Below are positions 1 to 8,507 of a stretch of 64,000 bases of DNA, one piece after another; within the stretch, counting starts at the first letter, position 1; each line of letters starts with the position of its first letter. The position numbers and the translations under genes were made by a program. The DNA is from Caulobacter sp. UNC358MFTsu5.1 (lineage in GTDB: Bacteria; Pseudomonadota; Alphaproteobacteria; Caulobacterales; Caulobacteraceae): the NCBI RefSeq assembly GCF_000712075.1, contig NZ_JONW01000009.1:372001-436000 (forward strand). Reading direction: 5' to 3'. A model generated the notes under the pieces. That model had not been told where the DNA came from and did not search any database. It worked only from the letters and a program-made list of their open reading frames with translations.

Positions 1-1
1 C

Positions 2-3000
2 CTGGCGCTGGGCGGCGCGGCCCAGGGCAACTACAGCATCGCCCCCACCCTGACCAACGCCCCGATCGGCGAGATCACCCCGGCGACCGTGACCCTCGCG
101 GGTATGCTGGCCAACACCAAGACCTATGACGGAACGACCGCCCTCACGCTGAACAACGCCGGCACGACGGTGGTCGGCACGCTGGGCGTCGACGACCTGG
201 ACGTCGACAGCGCCGCCTCGTCGGCCAGCTTCCCGTCGGCCAACGCCGGGACCTACCTGGTCAACGCCAGCGGTTACCTCCTGACCGGCGTCGACGCCGG
301 GAACTACATCCTGACCCAGCCGACCGGCATCTCGGCGACGATCGATCCCAAGGCGCTGGCGGCGGCGATCATCGGCGATCCGACCAAGACCTATGACGCG
401 ACCACCGCCGCCAGCCTGGCGGCCGGAAACTACGATCTGGTGGGTTTCATCGCCGGCGAAGGCGCCACCGTCTCCCAGACCGTCGGCGCTTACGCCTCGG
501 CCGACGCGGGCGCGCGCCTGGTCACCGCCACCCTCGCCGCCGGCGACTTCACGGCCAACGGCGGCACCCTGCTGGCGAACTACGTCCTGCCGACCACCGC
601 CACGGGCCTGGGCCACATCAGCCAGGCCAGCCTGACGGCCGCTATCATCGGCAACCCCACCAAGACCTATGATGGGAACACCGCCGCCACCCTGGCCTCG
701 ACCAACTACCAGCTGACCGGCTTCGTCGCCGGCCAGGGCGCCAGCGTCGGCCAGACGGTGGGGACCTACAGCGCCGCCAACGCGGGCGCCCGCACGGTCA
801 CCGCGGGCCTGTCGACAGGCGACTTCACCGCCAACGGCGGCACGAACCTGGCCAACTATGTCCTGCCCACCACCGCCAGCGGCGCGGGGACCATCGGTCA
901 GGCGACCTTGACGGCGTCCATCGTGGGCGATCCGACCAAGACCTATGACGCGACCAACGCCGCCAGCCTGGCGGCCGGCAACTACGACCTGGTCGGCTTC
1001 ATCGCCGGCGAAGGCGCCAGCGTCACCCAGACCGTCGGCGCTTACGCCTCGGCCGACGCGGGCCTCCGCAACGTCAACGCGACGCTGGGCTCCAGCGACT
1101 TCACCGCCAACGGCGGGACCCTGCTCGCGAACTACGTCCTGCCGACGACAGCCACAGGGGTGGGCCACATCAGCCAGGCCAGCCTGACCGCCGCCATCAT
1201 CGGCAATCCCACCAAGACCTATGACGGGACCACCGCCGCCACCCTGACCTCGACCAACTACCAGGTGACAGGCTTCGTCGCCGGCCAGGGCGCCAGCGTC
1301 GGCCAGACGATCGGGACCTACAGCGCCGCCAACGCGGGCGCCCGCACGGTCACGGCCGGCCTTTCGACGGGCGACTTCACCGCCAACGGCGGCACGAACC
1401 TGGCCAACTACGTCCTGCCGGTCAGCGCGGCGGGTTCGGGGACGATCGACCCCAAGGCCCTCACGGCGTTCGTGACCGGCATCCCCACCAAGACCTACGA
1501 CGCCACCACCGACATCACCCTGGCCCCGGCCAACTACCGCCTGGCCGGCTTCGTCTCCGGCGAGGGCGCCAGCGTCGGCGAGACGGCGGGCCAGTTCGGC
1601 TCGCCCAACGCCGGCGCGCGCCTGATCACCGCCGCCCTCGACCCGACGGACTTCACGGCCGACAGCGGGACCCTGCTGGCCAACTACGTCCTGCCGACCA
1701 CCGCCACCGGCGCGGGCCTGATCCTCAAGAAGCAGCTGGAAGCGGTGATCCTGAGCGATCCCACCAAGACCTATGACGGAACCCAGAGCGCGGTGTTGAC
1801 CACCTATCTGCTGACCGGCTTCGTCTCGGGCCAGGGCGCCATCGTCACCCAGCCGACAGGAACCTACGACAGCGCCAACGCCGGCGTCCGCTTGGTGTCC
1901 GCCCAACTGGGCAGCCCGAACTTCCAGGCCAACAGCGGCACCTCCCTGGGCAACTATATCCTGCCGGCCCGGGCCGAGGGCGTCGGGCATATCACGCCCA
2001 GATCCCTGGCGGCCGTGATCGTCGGCAACCCGTCCAAGCTCTACGACGGCTCGACGGCGGCCAGTCTGACGGCGGCCAACTACCAGCTGACCGGCTTCAT
2101 CGCCGGCGAAGGCGCCACCGTCGACCAGACCGTGGGGACCTACGCCAATCCCAATGTCGGCGTGCGCGCCGTGACGGCCAGCCTGACTTCGAGCGACTTC
2201 ACGGCCAATGGCGGGACGCTGCTCGGCAACTACGTCCTGCCCACCACCGCCCTCGGGACGGGGACCATCGGCCAGGCGATGCTGGTCGCCATCCTGAACG
2301 GCGCCTTCAAGACCTATGACGGCACGACGGCGGCGGTGCTGACCTCCGGAAACTACACCCTGACCGGCTTCGCCGCCGGCGAGGGCGCGAGCGTCACCGA
2401 GACGGTCGGGACCTACGGCTCGGCGGACGCGGGCCTTCGCCTGGTCACCGCCGACCTCGACGGCGCGGACTTCGTCGCCAGTGGCGCGACCGACCTCTCC
2501 AACTACGTCTTGCCCGTCCAGGCCACGGGGACGGGGCGGATCGACCAGGCCGCCCTGACCGCGATCATCGTGGGCGATCCGACGAAGACCTACGACGCCA
2601 CGACCTCGGCGAGCCTGACCTCGGCCAACTACCTCCTGACCGGCTTCGTCGCGGGCCAGGGCGCCACGATCGGCCAGACCGCGGGCGCCTACGCCTCGGC
2701 CGACGCCGGCGTCCGCCTGGTCACCGCCACGCTCGGCGCCGGCGACTTCGCGGCCGATGGCGGCACCCTGCTCGCGAACTACGTGCTCCCGACCTCGGCG
2801 GCGGGCCTGGGCCACATCGACCCCAAGACCCTGTTCGTCGCCTTCGCGGGCGTGACCAAGACCTATGACGGGACCACCGCGGCGACGGTCGCGCCCGACA
2901 ACTTCGTGATGACCGGCTTCGTGGCGGGCCAGGGCGCGACCGTGACCGAGAGCCAGGGCGTCTACGCCCAGGCGAACGTCGGCCTCCACCTCGTTACGGC

Positions 3001-4528
3001 CAATCTGGACGCGGGCGACTTCAACGCCGCCAGCGGCACGAACCTGGCCAACTACGTGCTGCCGACCAGCGTCAACGGCCTCGGCCGGATCGACCCGGCC
3101 GTGCTGATCGCCCGCCTCAACGGCGTCTCCAAGACCTATGACGGCGACGCTATCGCTGCCCTGACCTCCGGGAACTACACCCTGACGGGCTTCGCGCCCG
3201 GCGAAGGCGCCGTCGTCACCGAAACCGCCGGCGCCTACGGCTCGCCCAACGCTGGCCTGCGCACCGTGAGCGCAGTCCTGGAGGCCGGCGACTTCACCGC
3301 GACCGGCTCGACCCTGCTCTCCAACTACGTCCTGCCCGCCACGGCCGACGGCCTGGGCCCGATCGACAAGGCGGCCCTCGCCGCGGCGATCGTCGGCGGA
3401 CCGGCCAAGGCCTATGACGGCACGACCACCGCCACGCTCACCTCGGCCAACTACCAACTGACCGGCTTCGTCTCCGGCGAAGGCGCCGAGGTGACCCGGA
3501 CGACGGGCGTCTACGACGACAAGAACGCCGGCGCCCGCACGGTGACCGCCGACCTCGCGACGGCGGACTTCGCGCCAGGCGGCGCGACCCTGCTCGACAA
3601 CTATGTCCTGCCCACCAGCGTGTCCGGCGCCGGGCGCATTGATCCCAAGGCCCTGACGGTCGTGCTGACCGGCATCTCCAAGACCTATGACGCCAACACC
3701 GGCGCGACCCTGACCTCCGGCAACTACGTTCTGACGGGCCTGGCGTCCGGCGAGAGCATGGCCATCGGCCAGACGGTCGGCGTCTACGACTCCCCGAACG
3801 CCGGCGCCCGCTCGGTCAGCGCGACGCTCAGCACGACGGACTACGCCGCCGGGGCCTCGACCCTGCTCTCGAACTACGTCCTGCCCACGGCCGCGAGCGG
3901 CGCGGGAACCATCAACCGCGCGCCCCTGGCCGCCGTGATCATCGGCAACCCGACCAAGGACTACGACGGGAACACCACCGCGAGCCTGACCTCCGGAAAC
4001 TACCAGCTGACCGGCTTCATCGGCGGCCAGGGCGCCACCGTCACCGAAACCGTCGGCGCGTACGACTCCGCGGATCCCGGCGCTCGCGTCGTGACGGCCC
4101 TGCTCGGCGGCGGCGACTACAGCGCTGGCGCGGGGACCTTGCTGTCGAACTACGACCTGCCGACCTCGGCCTCGGGCCCCGGCGAGATCGTCGCGCCGCC
4201 GGGGCCGCCGGGATGTCCGACCGCGCGGGCGGACGCCTGCAACACGGTGTTCAACCTGGCCCGTTCCGTCGGCAATCCGCGCTTCTACGTCCCCTACCCC
4301 GTCGCCGGCGGCCTGTATCAAGGGCGCACCAACGGCCTGGGCGACCTGCCGTCCAGCTTCGAGATCTCCCTGCCGGTCATCGAGGGCAACGAGGCGGTGA
4401 TCTTCGGCGGCGCGCCGGTCGCCAACTCCACCGAGGACGTCCTCCTGCTGGGCGACCGCCAGACCCGCTGGAGCCTGCGTTTCGTCGCTCGGTCCGCCCC
4501 CCTCGAAATCAGCGAGGCCCAACCTTGA
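2..4528 (+). CDS. YDG-repeat large exoprotein (TpsA-like), 5' end outside window
   Basis: The reading frame is open from base 2, so the N-terminus (where a signal peptide and TPS domain would lie) is upstream of the window. What is visible is about 1,500 residues made almost entirely of some 15 tandem modules of about 92 residues, each starting with a KTYDGTT-like motif and ending near NYVLPTTA; this is the YDG domain found in filamentous-hemagglutinin-like surface proteins. A unique C-terminal tail of about 110 residues follows a GPPGCP linker with two nearby Cys. The next gene is a ShlB/FhaC-type transporter overlapping by 4 bases, so the pair forms a two-partner secretion system and this protein is the likely exported adhesin. 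Family placement is firm; adhesin function is inference. Confidence 0.88.
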   Translation: MALGGAAQGNYSIAPTLTNAPIGEITPATVTLAGMLANTKTYDGTTALTLNNAGTTVVGTLGVDDLDVDSAASSASFPSANAGTYLVNASGYLLTGVDAGNYILTQPTGISATIDPKALAAAIIGDPTKTYDATTAASLAAGNYDLVGFIAGEGATVSQTVGAYASADAGARLVTATLAAGDFTANGGTLLANYVLPTTATGLGHISQASLTAAIIGNPTKTYDGNTAATLASTNYQLTGFVAGQGASVGQTVGTYSAANAGARTVTAGLSTGDFTANGGTNLANYVLPTTASGAGTIGQATLTASIVGDPTKTYDATNAASLAAGNYDLVGFIAGEGASVTQTVGAYASADAGLRNVNATLGSSDFTANGGTLLANYVLPTTATGVGHISQASLTAAIIGNPTKTYDGTTAATLTSTNYQVTGFVAGQGASVGQTIGTYSAANAGARTVTAGLSTGDFTANGGTNLANYVLPVSAAGSGTIDPKALTAFVTGIPTKTYDATTDITLAPANYRLAGFVSGEGASVGETAGQFGSPNAGARLITAALDPTDFTADSGTLLANYVLPTTATGAGLILKKQLEAVILSDPTKTYDGTQSAVLTTYLLTGFVSGQGAIVTQPTGTYDSANAGVRLVSAQLGSPNFQANSGTSLGNYILPARAEGVGHITPRSLAAVIVGNPSKLYDGSTAASLTAANYQLTGFIAGEGATVDQTVGTYANPNVGVRAVTASLTSSDFTANGGTLLGNYVLPTTALGTGTIGQAMLVAILNGAFKTYDGTTAAVLTSGNYTLTGFAAGEGASVTETVGTYGSADAGLRLVTADLDGADFVASGATDLSNYVLPVQATGTGRIDQAALTAIIVGDPTKTYDATTSASLTSANYLLTGFVAGQGATIGQTAGAYASADAGVRLVTATLGAGDFAADGGTLLANYVLPTSAAGLGHIDPKTLFVAFAGVTKTYDGTTAATVAPDNFVMTGFVAGQGATVTESQGVYAQANVGLHLVTANLDAGDFNAASGTNLANYVLPTSVNGLGRIDPAVLIARLNGVSKTYDGDAIAALTSGNYTLTGFAPGEGAVVTETAGAYGSPNAGLRTVSAVLEAGDFTATGSTLLSNYVLPATADGLGPIDKAALAAAIVGGPAKAYDGTTTATLTSANYQLTGFVSGEGAEVTRTTGVYDDKNAGARTVTADLATADFAPGGATLLDNYVLPTSVSGAGRIDPKALTVVLTGISKTYDANTGATLTSGNYVLTGLASGESMAIGQTVGVYDSPNAGARSVSATLSTTDYAAGASTLLSNYVLPTAASGAGTINRAPLAAVIIGNPTKDYDGNTTASLTSGNYQLTGFIGGQGATVTETVGAYDSADPGARVVTALLGGGDYSAGAGTLLSNYDLPTSASGPGEIVAPPGPPGCPTARADACNTVFNLARSVGNPRFYVPYPVAGGLYQGRTNGLGDLPSSFEISLPVIEGNEAVIFGGAPVANSTEDVLLLGDRQTRWSLRFVARSAPLEISEAQP
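119..4180 (+). repeat. Tandem array of about 15 YDG-module repeats, period about 276 bp
   Basis: Copies of the codons for KTYD recur at 119, 386, 662, 938, 1214, 1490, 1766, 2036 and 2309, and on to 3956, a spacing of 267-276 bp. Modules 2 to 5 are nearly identical at DNA level (for example the stretches around 390-640 and 945-1190), while later modules diverge. The array lies wholly inside the exoprotein gene and is a natural substrate for slippage or recombination. Confidence 0.9.
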
Positions 4529-6267
4529 AGCCCCACTCGAAGTCGCCCGCGCGGTGGGCGGCGATGATCGTCGCCCTGGCCGCCTCGGCGCCGCTCGTCG
4601 CGCGCGCGCAGGACTTCGAACGCGTGATCCCCCGGCCGCCCCAGCCGGCGACGCCTCCGCCCGTACAGCCCCCGCCGCCGGCCTCCCCGCCCAGCCAGGA
4701 CCGGACGGTGCTGCTGCCGCGCCTGGAGGGCCTGGTCTTCGTTCCCGATCCGGGATCGGTCCAGCCGGCCGGCGTCGCGCCCCCGCCCACCGGCCTCGCC
4801 ACCGCCGACCTGCCGCTGTTGTCGACGCCGGCCTTCACCCGGCAGGCCACGGACTATCTCGGCAAGCCCCTGACCCGCGCCGATCTCGACAAGATCACCG
4901 CCCTGGTGCGAGCCGCCTACCGCAAGGCCGGCCGGCCGTTCATGGACGTGACGGCGCCGCCCCAGAACATCCAGAACGGCGTCGTCCAGATCGTGGTGAC
5001 CGAATTCCGCGTCGGCGAGGTGACCATCGCCGGCAACCGCCATTTCTCGTCGGAAACCGTACGAAGACTGGGCGGGCTGGACAGCGGCGAGCCCCTGACG
5101 CTGGCGCGGATGCGCGGAGCGCTGGACGGCTATAACCAGAACGCCTTCCTGACCGTCGACGCCGTCCTCCGCCCCGGGGCCGAAACCGGCCTGAGCGACG
5201 TGGCCCTGACCGCCCACGATCGTTTCCCGTTCCGCGTCTACGCCGGCTACGATAACCAGGGGGTCACGACCCTGGGCCGCGACGAGTGGAACGTGGGCTT
5301 CAACTGGGGCAACGTCTTCGGCCGGGGCGGCACGTTCTCATACCAGTTCACCCAGAGCTTCTCGGGCCGCTATACCTCGCACTCGTTCAGCGACGTGGTC
5401 CCGCTGGTCGACGGCGACCGCCTGCTGTTCTTCGGGGCCTACGCGATCCAGAAACCCCGCGTCGCCCGCGAGTTCGGCAGCAAGGGCCATTCGGGGCAGT
5501 TCAGCGGCCGATGGGCCCATCCCGTGATCGGCCCCGGGCCGATCAAGCAGACCCTGCAGATCGGCTTCGACTACAAACGCGTCGACAACACCTTGGAATT
5601 CCTGGGTTTCCGGCTGCTCGACACCGACGTCGAGATCGTCCAGTTCCCCGTCATCTACAGCCTGACCGCCACCGACCGGGCCGGTCAGACCGACCTGGAG
5701 AACCTCGCCGTGCTCTCGCCGGGCGAGCTGGCTCCGCACAACGGCGACCGGGAAATGCGCCTGCTGGTCCCCGGCGGCGACGCCACCTATGCCTACGACC
5801 GCTTCAGCGCCACCCGGACCACGACCCTGCCCAAGGGGTTCACCTGGATCGCGCGCGGCGTGGCCCAGATCGCCAGCGGCAATCTGCCCTACAGCGAACA
5901 GCTGGCGGCGGGCGGCATCGGCAGCGTCCGAGGCTATGACACTAACATCGCCCTGGGCTCGAACGGCGTGATCCTCAGCACCGAGATGCGCTTTCCGACC
6001 ATCCGGGTAGGACAGGCCCTGGGCCGACCGGGCCTGGACGACCGCCTGCAGCTGGGCGTGTTCGTCGACTACGGGAAGTTCGAGCAGCCGACGGATTTCC
6101 CGGACCTGGCCGACGAGGCGGAACTGGCCAGCCTGGGGTTCAATCTCCGCTATGTCGTCGACCGCCACTTCGCGCTGCAGCTCGAGTTCGGCTCGCAGCT
6201 GAAGCCGGCGCCCGGCCAGGCCCACAAGGCCAGCCAGTTCGCCGTCTCGACGTCGATCGGCTTCTAG
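4525..6267 (+). CDS. Two-partner secretion outer-membrane transporter, ShlB/FhaC/HecB family (TpsB)
   Basis: A 580-residue outer-membrane beta-barrel that should export the upstream YDG exoprotein. The TTG start at 4525 overlaps the exoprotein stop (TTGA) and has GAGG about 8 bases upstream; it gives a basic N-terminus followed by AASAPLVARAQ, a good signal peptide. An ATG at 4564 would lose the basic region. Next come a Pro-rich linker, a POTRA domain (about residues 90-210, with FRVGEVTIAGNRHFS) and a 16-strand-type barrel containing the family motif GGIGSVRGY near residue 465. The C-terminus ends in Phe, as expected for barrel assembly. Length fits TpsB proteins (550-600). Confidence 0.93.
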   Translation: MKPHSKSPARWAAMIVALAASAPLVARAQDFERVIPRPPQPATPPPVQPPPPASPPSQDRTVLLPRLEGLVFVPDPGSVQPAGVAPPPTGLATADLPLLSTPAFTRQATDYLGKPLTRADLDKITALVRAAYRKAGRPFMDVTAPPQNIQNGVVQIVVTEFRVGEVTIAGNRHFSSETVRRLGGLDSGEPLTLARMRGALDGYNQNAFLTVDAVLRPGAETGLSDVALTAHDRFPFRVYAGYDNQGVTTLGRDEWNVGFNWGNVFGRGGTFSYQFTQSFSGRYTSHSFSDVVPLVDGDRLLFFGAYAIQKPRVAREFGSKGHSGQFSGRWAHPVIGPGPIKQTLQIGFDYKRVDNTLEFLGFRLLDTDVEIVQFPVIYSLTATDRAGQTDLENLAVLSPGELAPHNGDREMRLLVPGGDATYAYDRFSATRTTTLPKGFTWIARGVAQIASGNLPYSEQLAAGGIGSVRGYDTNIALGSNGVILSTEMRFPTIRVGQALGRPGLDDRLQLGVFVDYGKFEQPTDFPDLADEAELASLGFNLRYVVDRHFALQLEFGSQLKPAPGQAHKASQFAVSTSIGF

Positions 6268-6280
6268 GAAGAGGCCCTGC

Positions 6281-6634
6281 CTAGTCCTTGAACGCGGAGG
6301 TTTCGCGCCGCTCCTCGACGTCCTTGTTGAGGAAGTAGTTCAGGGCCGTCCGGATCGCCGCGATGGCCGCCAGCTGACCGATCTGGTCCCAGGTCGGGGC
6401 GATGGCCGTGCGGACGATGTCGGCGGCCAGGGCGAACTCCAGCGCCAGGATGATCCAGCCGGCATAGGCGACGAAGATCGTCTGGCGCGTGCTGACCTCA
6501 CTCGCCAGGCCCCGCACCAGGGCGAGGATCACGCGGGTCAGCGCCACCACCGAACCGATGGCGATACACAGCACGCAGACCAGTTCCGTCGCCAGGGCGA
6601 TGTGGCTGGCGAATTCCCGAAGGATCTCTTCCAT
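6281..6634 (-). CDS. DUF1622 family inner-membrane protein
   Basis: A 117-residue protein with three hydrophobic stretches (around residues 15-38, 48-66 and 80-98), a FVAYAGWIILALEFALAADI core and a charged C-terminal tail, the pattern of DUF1622. The start at 6634 is preceded by AAGGTGAG in the proper position; a longer frame from 6664 has no such site. It is convergent with the TpsB gene, 13 bases from its stop. Function of the family is unknown. Confidence 0.8.
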   Translation of the reverse strand: MEEILREFASHIALATELVCVLCIAIGSVVALTRVILALVRGLASEVSTRQTIFVAYAGWIILALEFALAADIVRTAIAPTWDQIGQLAAIAAIRTALNYFLNKDVEERRETSAFKD

Positions 6635-6852
6635 GCGCTCACCTTGTTGATGCCGCGACTCCATCGCGCGCGCGCCGGACGCGCCACCGGGTAAAACCCG
6701 GAGGGAACCGGCCGAAGATTGCTCCGGCCGTTCCGTGGGATTCCCGCAGATGCGAAAAGTCGGCGCGCCGTGCTGTGGGTTGGCCGTTGTCGTGCGTCAT
6801 GCACGGTGAGAAAAACCTCTTGAACCCGGGCTCACGCCCATGGGGCGGGATC

Positions 6853-7374
6853 GTGCGACCAGTCATCGAACCAGACCTCCATAGACTGGACCGACGCTAC
6901 CGGCCGGCGCTGATGGCGTTCTTCATGCGTCGCGCCGCCAGCCACAGCGACGCGGAGGACATGACCCAGGAGCTGTTCGCCAAGCTGGCGACCGCTCAAT
7001 CCGGTCCGACGGGGGCCGGCGGAGTGGACAACGCCGACGCTTACATCTTCCAGATGGCCGCCAACCTGCTGCGCGACCGGGGTCGGCGCGAAAGGGTTCG
7101 GGCCAACTATCGCGCCAGCGTGCACGCCGGCGCCGGCGACCTGGAGCCGCTTGACCCCGCCCGGGTGCTGCTGGGTCGCGAGAGCCTGGGCGAGGTGTCC
7201 GACGCCCTGCGCGAACTGCCCGACCGCACACGCGCCATCTTTCTTCTGTTCCGTCTGGAAGGCATGAAGCAATCCGAACTCGCCGCCCTGTACGGCGTCT
7301 CCGTCAGCGCGGTGCAAAAGCACATCCTCAAGGCCATGACCCATCTGACCCGACGCGTGAGGGCCGGCGAATGA
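6853..7374 (+). CDS. ECF RNA polymerase sigma factor, FecI-like
   Basis: A 173-residue sigma-70 family regulator. Region 2 is seen in RRYRPALMAFFMRRA with AEDMTQELFAKLA, and region 4 in LPDRTRAIFLLFRLEG followed by the helix-turn-helix SELAALYGVSVSAVQKHI. It overlaps the downstream FecR gene by four bases (ATGA), the standard sigma/anti-sigma coupling, and a STN-containing TonB receptor follows. The GTG start at 6853 behind GGGGCGGGA gives the usual length; an in-frame ATG at 6799 is possible. It is expected to direct transcription of the downstream receptor in response to that receptor's ligand. Confidence 0.9.
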   Translation: MRPVIEPDLHRLDRRYRPALMAFFMRRAASHSDAEDMTQELFAKLATAQSGPTGAGGVDNADAYIFQMAANLLRDRGRRERVRANYRASVHAGAGDLEPLDPARVLLGRESLGEVSDALRELPDRTRAIFLLFRLEGMKQSELAALYGVSVSAVQKHILKAMTHLTRRVRAGE

Positions 7375-8450
7375 CCGTGATCTCTCCTGAAGAGCGGCTG
7401 GACGCCGCGCGCGAGCAGGCCGCCCTGTGGTGCGTGCGCCTGGCCGACAACGCGCTGACTCCGGCCGAGCACGACGAGCTCCAGGCCTGGTTCGAGGCCG
7501 ACGCCGACCATCGCGGCTTGCTGGACGACGCCGTCATGGCCTGGCGCGCCGTCGAGGAACAGGCCGCGGGGCCGGGCCTGATCGCGCTGCGCCGCGAAGC
7601 CCTGGAAGATCTGCGGCGCGCGCAGCACGGTCGCTGGGCCCGCCCCGGCCGCCGTCGAGCGATGTGGGCGGCGCTGGCGGCCTGCCTGGTCGCGGCCGTC
7701 GGCGGCGGCATCGCCTGGCGCGCCAGCCTGCCCGACGTCTACCGCACCACCGAGGGCGAGCGGCGGATCGTCGAGCTGGCCGACGGCTCGCGCGCCTCGC
7801 TCGACAGCGCCACCGTGCTGAAGGTCAAGTACGAGCGCGGCCGCCGGCGGCTGTGGCTGGACAGCGGCCGGGCCAAGTTCTCGGTCGCCAAGGACCCGCT
7901 GCGGCCCTTCTCGGTGGCGGCCGGCGACAAGCTGGTGGTGGCCACCGGCACGGTGTTCAGCGTCGAGCGCCTGACCGGCCAGATGCGGGTGGTGCTCTAC
8001 GAAGGCCACGTGGCCGTGCTGGACGACAAGACCGGCCGCGCCGACACCGCCGTGCCCCTCAAGATCGACGGCGCGCCCGCCGACCGGCTGCTGACCCCCG
8101 ACCACGAACTGGTCGCCTCGACCCGCACCAACGCCACGGTCGTCAGCCAGTTGGATCCGGTGCGCGCCAAGGCCTGGGAGAACGGCCAGCTGGTGTTCCA
8201 GGACGAGCCCATGGACCTGGCCGTCGAGCGGGTGAACCGCTACGCCCGCGACAAGCTGAAGATCGGCGATCCCGGCGTCGCCCAGCTGCGGATCAGCGGC
8301 GTGTTCACCTCGGGCGACACCGGCGCCTTCGTCGACGGGGTGACGGCCGTGCTGCCGGTCCACGCGGTTGCGGCCAACGGCGTGACCGTGCTGAAAATCG
8401 ACCGCGGTCAAAAAAATTCAGCGCCGTCCGGTGTGTCTTCGACGAGCTGA
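7371..8450 (+). CDS. FecR-family anti-sigma factor / transmembrane regulator
   Basis: A 359-residue protein. The N-terminal DUF4880 part (residues about 10-60, with NALTPAEHDELQAWF) should hold the sigma factor in the cytoplasm. One transmembrane helix lies at about 100-120 (ALAACLVAAVGGGIAW), followed by the periplasmic FecR domain (about 125-225, with EGERRIVELADGSRASLDS) and a C-terminal STN-like segment. It is translationally coupled to the sigma gene and followed at 57 bp by the TonB receptor, so it should pass the receptor's signal to the sigma factor. Confidence 0.93.
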   Translation: MTVISPEERLDAAREQAALWCVRLADNALTPAEHDELQAWFEADADHRGLLDDAVMAWRAVEEQAAGPGLIALRREALEDLRRAQHGRWARPGRRRAMWAALAACLVAAVGGGIAWRASLPDVYRTTEGERRIVELADGSRASLDSATVLKVKYERGRRRLWLDSGRAKFSVAKDPLRPFSVAAGDKLVVATGTVFSVERLTGQMRVVLYEGHVAVLDDKTGRADTAVPLKIDGAPADRLLTPDHELVASTRTNATVVSQLDPVRAKAWENGQLVFQDEPMDLAVERVNRYARDKLKIGDPGVAQLRISGVFTSGDTGAFVDGVTAVLPVHAVAANGVTVLKIDRGQKNSAPSGVSSTS

Positions 8451-8507
8451 GGCGTCTCACTTTCCAAAGCGCCGCAATCAACGTCGGCGCATAAGGGAGG
8501 GAAGACA

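Noticed and set aside
119..4180. Evenly spaced repeats considered as a CRISPR array
   Set aside because: Units are about 276 bp, in frame and coding, with no short repeat-spacer structure and no cas genes.
4213..4524. An earlier in-frame start for the TpsB transporter
   Set aside because: The segment overlaps the exoprotein's C-terminus in another frame and is Arg-rich shadow; the TTG at 4525 restores a signal peptide and coupled start.
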